64,000 bases of DNA from an uncultured Coriobacteriales bacterium (GTDB lineage: Bacteria > Actinomycetota > Coriobacteriia > Coriobacteriales > UMGS124). The notes below the pieces were generated by a model that had not been told where the DNA came from, did not search any database, and worked only from the letters and a program-made list of their open reading frames with translations. This document shows, piece by piece, positions 63,696 to 64,000 of this stretch; within the stretch, counting starts at the first letter, position 1; each line of letters begins with the position of its first letter. Made by a program: the position numbers and the translations under genes. The stretch is from positions 1 to 64,000 of the forward strand of contig CABQHM010000003.1 in assembly GCA_902464015.1 (NCBI GenBank), written 5' to 3'.

Positions 63696-64000
63696 ATGAG
63701 CTCTATCTCTCGTCGTGACCTTCTCAAGAACGCCGCCGCCGGCAGTGCCGCAGTTGCCGCGCTGGGTATGGCCGGGGTTGCCTCGGCCGACGAGGCCGCG
63801 CCTGCCGCTGGCCAGCACAGCTGGGAGGTTAAGCCTGAGCCCATCACTGAGGTTTCCGAGACCGTCGACTGCGACGTGCTCATCATCGGCGGCGGCTATT
63901 CGGGCTGCTCTTGCGCTTGCAACGCTGCCCAGAACGGCCTCAACACGGTCCTGGTCGAGAAGGACGACGTCCTCAACGGTCATGGCGTGGGCGGCACCGG
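63696..64000 (+). CDS. Tat-exported FAD flavoprotein, 5' part (runs off the window)
   Basis: The first 101 residues of a further flavoprotein. AAGGAGGA lies 6-7 bases before ATG 63696. Tat signal SISRRDLLKNAAAGSAAVAA with ASA cleavage; FAD loop DVLIIGGGYSGCSCACNAAQ. The remainder is beyond 64000, so family detail and substrate cannot be given; it is probably another fumarate reductase-like enzyme. Confidence 0.85.
   Translation, partial: MSSISRRDLLKNAAAGSAAVAALGMAGVASADEAAPAAGQHSWEVKPEPITEVSETVDCDVLIIGGGYSGCSCACNAAQNGLNTVLVEKDDVLNGHGVGGT

Overview
The window is GC-rich chromosomal DNA, most consistent with a gut actinobacterium of the class Coriobacteriia, family Eggerthellaceae. The grounds are the abundance of twin-arginine (Tat)-exported flavin reductases, molybdopterin oxidoreductases and iron-sulfur proteins, membrane-bound LuxR-type regulators, TorD chaperones, and a general anaerobic-respiration flavour. 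No rRNA, no CRISPR array and no prophage were seen; one tRNA (Gly-GCC) is present. The genus cannot be fixed from the sequence alone.

Layout. 0.4-6.8 kb: a Tat-exported flavin reductase with a low-complexity tail, an unrecognised exported protein and an unrecognised large membrane protein. 6.9-10.2 kb: an AAA/DUF4143 ATPase behind a perfect 19-bp palindrome, then a gene graveyard (aldo/keto reductase, tRNA-dihydrouridine synthase and YoeB toxin fragments), a nitroreductase and a decayed IS3-family element. 10.4-13.2 kb: a divergent pair of exported metallo-beta-lactamase-like protein and HxlR regulator, and a DUF4268 protein. 13.2-23.2 kb: a membrane LuxR regulator divergent from a five-gene molybdoenzyme operon (catalytic subunit, four-cluster ferredoxin subunit, unknown protein, TorD chaperone, degenerate helicase-like protein); the catalytic subunit resembles the catechol-dehydroxylase branch known from Eggerthella and Gordonibacter. 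23.3-26.3 kb: a LysR regulator divergent from a Tat-exported ferredoxin. 26.7-31.3 kb: aldose epimerase, YigZ, a truncated nucleoside hydrolase, an XRE protein and a zinc-ribbon protein. 31.8-35.8 kb: a 7TM sensor-like protein, a histidine kinase and a NarL-type response regulator in one operon.

37.8-50.8 kb is the most striking block: nine tightly overlapping genes forming a Pel-type exopolysaccharide locus. It has PelD-like (with SDR-like N-terminus and an RxxD c-di-GMP site), PelE-like, a DUF2194 deacetylase-like protein, PelF and PelG, extended by a CotH-kinase lipoprotein, a VTC-domain protein, a DUF4956 membrane protein and a DUF4832 glycosidase-like protein. Then follow a RelB-like/PIN toxin-antitoxin pair, a second Tat ferredoxin paralogous to the first, an MFS exporter, a degenerate tandem-repeat tract, an ECF sigma/anti-sigma pair, an alpha/beta hydrolase, a LuxR fragment, a LysR regulator divergent from a flavin reductase with a C-terminal FMN domain, and the start of another Tat flavoprotein running off the end.

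Seven copies of a roughly 140-bp element with terminal inverted repeats and a conserved inner ATCTACCTG core lie between genes from 28 to 63 kb, in two related subfamilies. Six of them occur as pairs bracketing small gene cassettes. This family looks uncharacterised and is, with the Pel-type locus, the best candidate for something new.
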